Of a stretch of DNA of 7,392 bases, positions 5,957 to 7,392 are shown piece after piece. The notes under the pieces are model-generated. The model was not told the DNA's origin, did no database searches, and was given only the letters and a program-made list of their open reading frames with translations. A program made the position numbers and the translations under genes. Within the stretch, counting starts at the first letter, position 1. Each line of letters begins with the position of its first letter. Source of the stretch: Phycisphaerales bacterium (GTDB lineage: Bacteria; Planctomycetota; Phycisphaerae; Phycisphaerales; SM1A02); the NCBI GenBank assembly GCA_007127615.1, contig SKZB01000492.1, positions 1 to 7,392 of the forward strand. Reading direction: 5' to 3'.

Positions 5957-6901
5957 TCAGTCCTCCGTCAACTCCGGCCGCGGCTGAGGGTGATTCCAGC
6001 GTTGCCAGAGACGGATCAGGTCCGCGTCGGTCCCGTCGGTGAACGGCAGGGTCAGGTCACCTGCTTCTCCGATCATCGTCACCATCAGCGGCCCGGCGGC
6101 TGACTTACACTTCACGAGCATGACCGCATTCTCCACGGTCCAGCGGCGCTGGTTCCTGTCCGTGACGCTGCCGAGACCGACGACGGTCTCGCGTTGATCC
6201 AGGCGGAACCGGCGGGTGGCATCACGCACTTCGGGCAGTTGCAGCGAGATGATTGTCGCAAAGATCAGCGAAAGCAGCGCCAGCCACCACATGCCGATCC
6301 AGAGCAGGAAAGCCCCGACCGCGATGACCATGCCGATCGTGATTATGAGACGCGCGCGCGGCTTGTCGCGGCTTTCGAGAATCCCCTCCGGTTCGAGCAG
6401 GTCTTCCGGCAGCGGAATACGACCTAGCGGCGCGCGGGCCGCTTCGTCGATGATGGTTCGGGGCCGCGGGATCGAGCGAGCATCGAGCGCTTCGATGAAA
6501 CTCCGCCAGGTCCACGGGTGCGGCGGGCCGAGAAGGCGAAATCGCCGCTGCCGCTCCAGTTCGACCACGACCTCAACCGCCCGGGGGTCGCCGGTCAAGG
6601 CGATCGACGACGGCGTGGCATCCCGGCCGGCGCGGCGCCCGCTCGGCCGATTGCTCATGCGCAGCTTGAAGCTGATCCAGGTGATCAGCGCGATAACCAG
6701 AAAAGCGATGAGGAGGCCCACCGCGGAGGGAATGACATCGACCCATTCACCAGTTCGAAAGTAAGTGACCCCCAGGTACCCCGCCGCGATGGAAGCGAAC
6801 ATGACGGCCGCGTTCCGCCGGTCATCCCCCTCATACAACGGCAGCCGCCCGGTCGCGATGTACGGATATTCCGAGTTGGAAGCGCGGGTCAACTCCTCCA
6901 C
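5957..6901 (-). CDS. Hypothetical four-helix membrane protein
   Basis: 314 residues, not recognised as a named family. Hydrophobic segments at about 30-48 ('AAVMFASIAAGYLGVTYF'), 55-77 ('VIPSAVGLLIAFLVIALITWI'), 184-202 and 204-221 ('WWLALLSLIFATIISL') suggest two transmembrane hairpins. Between them lies an Arg-rich soluble region of about 105 residues. The C-terminal 90 residues ('ETVVGLGSVTDRNQRRWTVENAVMLVKC...LTLPFTDGTDADLIRLWQRW') alternate strands and end in an amphipathic helix, which loosely recalls small bacterial PH-like (YcxB-type) domains; this is only a resemblance. The GTG at 6901 is the first start codon after the in-frame stop at 6952-6950. An ATG at 6906 is in another frame and stops after five codons. 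No clear Shine-Dalgarno sequence precedes GTG 6901. frr lies 130 nt downstream on the same strand. Confidence 0.75.
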   Translation of the reverse strand: MEELTRASNSEYPYIATGRLPLYEGDDRRNAAVMFASIAAGYLGVTYFRTGEWVDVIPSAVGLLIAFLVIALITWISFKLRMSNRPSGRRAGRDATPSSIALTGDPRAVEVVVELERQRRFRLLGPPHPWTWRSFIEALDARSIPRPRTIIDEAARAPLGRIPLPEDLLEPEGILESRDKPRARLIITIGMVIAVGAFLLWIGMWWLALLSLIFATIISLQLPEVRDATRRFRLDQRETVVGLGSVTDRNQRRWTVENAVMLVKCKSAAGPLMVTMIGEAGDLTLPFTDGTDADLIRLWQRWNHPQPRPELTED

Positions 6902-6921
6902 GCCATGTACGATACCGCACC

Positions 6922-6945
6922 GGGCCGGAAGGCGGGCCGGAAGGG
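6922..6945. repeat. 12-bp tandem duplication upstream of the membrane-protein gene
   Basis: GGGCCGGAAGGC at 6922-6933 is followed directly by GGGCCGGAAGGG at 6934-6945, 11 of 12 bases identical. It lies about 20-45 nt before the GTG start of the membrane protein, so it could affect spacing of its promoter or leader. It may be a replication-slippage duplication. Confidence 0.6.
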
Positions 6946-6975
6946 CAAGTCAGTCGCCGTGTTTCATCGCGCGTT

Positions 6976-7009
6976 TGTGATTCGCCCCCGCGCGCAAAGA
7001 CGAATCGCG
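6976..7009. repeat. inverted repeat GATTCG...CGAATC
   Basis: GATTCG (6979-6984) and CGAATC (7001-7006) are perfect inverted copies with a 16-nt GC-rich spacer. In a + strand transcript three further pairs, two of them G-U, extend the stem to 9 bp. Candidate operator or RNA stem upstream of the membrane-protein gene; function unknown. Confidence 0.35.
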
Positions 7010-7062
7010 TTTGGACCTTCGGGAAATCATGTGGGCTGGTTGGCGTCTCGGCGCAAGCTGTG

Positions 7063-7108
7063 GGGGGGCTTCGCCGCCAGCCCCCCAATCCTGAAGGGCG
7101 CTTCAGGA
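7063..7108. repeat. two perfect 8-bp hairpins in tandem
   Basis: Hairpin 1: GGGGGGCT (7063-7070), 8-nt loop, AGCCCCCC (7079-7086). Hairpin 2: TCCTGAAG (7089-7096), loop GGCG, CTTCAGGA (7101-7108). Only two bases (AA) separate them. No U-tract follows on either strand, so they are not standard intrinsic terminators. Paired hairpins of this kind resemble REP/BIME-type intergenic repeats, but copy number cannot be judged from this window. Confidence 0.6.
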
Positions 7109-7189
7109 ATCTGTGTGGGTGGTACTCGGTGGCCAGCACGGGGCGGCGTCCTGACATCGTCCTTCCCGCTCTCCGGCTTGACGTACGCC

Positions 7190-7365
7190 TGACGCCATGA
7201 CGGCCGGCTCGTCGGGGCCCCAGACTGCGCTCCGGCCCCGGAGAGAGGTGGGCGGGCGGTGTGGTCGGAACAATGACGGAATGTCCGGAGGGGTACGTAG
7301 CGCACACGACCGTCGACGCTTCCGGTGCTCGTCTCCCGCCGATCCAGCCGTCATGGCTCGCGTCA
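7190..7365. repeat. imperfect inverted repeat of about 30 bp
   Basis: The + strand at 7190-7216 and the - strand at 7365-7335 match at 24 of 27 aligned bases with a single 4-nt gap. Both contain TGACG, CCATGACGGC, GG, TCG and CGGG in that order; the uninterrupted core is 11 bp (GCCATGACGGC, 7194-7204, with its complement at 7347-7357). The spacer of about 118 nt shows no coding signal. Possible ends of a small non-autonomous element, or a long RNA stem. Confidence 0.5.
7213..7240. repeat. GC-rich hairpin
   Basis: CGGGGCC (7213-7219) pairs perfectly with GGCCCCG (7234-7240) around a 14-nt loop. It overlaps the inner end of the left arm of the larger inverted repeat, so the two structures would compete. 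No U-tract follows on either strand. Confidence 0.45.
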
Positions 7366-7392
7366 CGTGCTCCCTGCGCCAGTCAGAGAGAA

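Larger units (their letters stand above)
6902..7392. other. About 490 nt without a supported gene; rich in inverted repeats
   Basis: Several overlapping open frames exist on both strands here, but they are Arg/Pro/Ser-rich, resemble no family I know and compete with each other, so I call none of them. A gene reading in from beyond base 7392 cannot be excluded. The stretch contains a tandem repeat (6922-6945), a stem of mixed pairs (6976-7009), two perfect hairpins in tandem (7063-7108), a GC hairpin (7213-7240) and a longer imperfect inverted repeat (7190-7365). The promoter of the membrane-protein gene should also lie here, but I see no convincing -35/-10 pair. Confidence 0.6.

Noticed and set aside
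6518..7192. 224-codon open frame on the + strand
   Set aside because: Overlaps the membrane-protein gene in antisense and then runs through hairpin-rich intergenic DNA. No recognisable motif.
6831..7366. Three overlapping - strand open frames of 87-158 codons
   Set aside because: Arg/Pro/Ser-rich, mutually overlapping in different frames, crossing the hairpins, and without any family resemblance. They look like by-products of GC-rich intergenic sequence.
6902..7392. tRNA, other known RNA gene or CRISPR array in the right edge
   Set aside because: No cloverleaf, no T-loop-like motif and no regularly spaced repeats were found; the inverted repeats differ from one another.

Overview
This window comes from a GC-rich bacterium. 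Its chromosomal housekeeping genes, a full-length sigma-54 gene and a secreted parallel beta-helix protein fit a member of the Planctomycetota (perhaps Phycisphaerae-like) or a related GC-rich phylum. No 16S rRNA or other decisive marker is present, so this placement is an inference of moderate to low confidence.

Left half, + strand: a replication and recombination cluster runs dnaX (3' part, open from base 2 to 622), ybaB/ebfC (632-1009), recR (1058-1708) and, after a 152-nt gap, rpoN (1861-3396). dnaX-ybaB-recR is a classic bacterial operon: the clamp-loader tau subunit, a nucleoid-associated protein and the RecFOR mediator RecR. The visible dnaX piece has the linker and the C-terminal tau domain. 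In the linker there is an uninterrupted run of ten A residues (43-52), with stop codons close behind it in both alternative frames. This is the arrangement expected for producing a short, gamma-like DnaX by slippage, and it is the most interesting signal in the window.

Right half, - strand: three genes read leftwards. They are a four-helix membrane protein of unknown function (6901-5957), frr encoding ribosome recycling factor (5826-5260) and a secreted right-handed beta-helix protein (5178-3397). rpoN and the beta-helix gene converge with no intergenic base: their stop codons abut as TGA|TCA at 3394-3399.

Right edge, 6902-7392: about 490 nt without a convincing gene. It contains a 12-bp tandem repeat, two perfect 8-bp hairpins in tandem (7063-7108), a further GC hairpin (7213-7240) and an imperfect inverted repeat of about 30 bp (7190-7216 with 7335-7365). 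It could be a multicopy intergenic element, a structured RNA or a terminator cluster; the sequence alone does not decide.

I found no CRISPR array, tRNA, rRNA, transposase or phage gene. Apart from the dnaX slippage site and the structured right edge, this looks like ordinary core genome.
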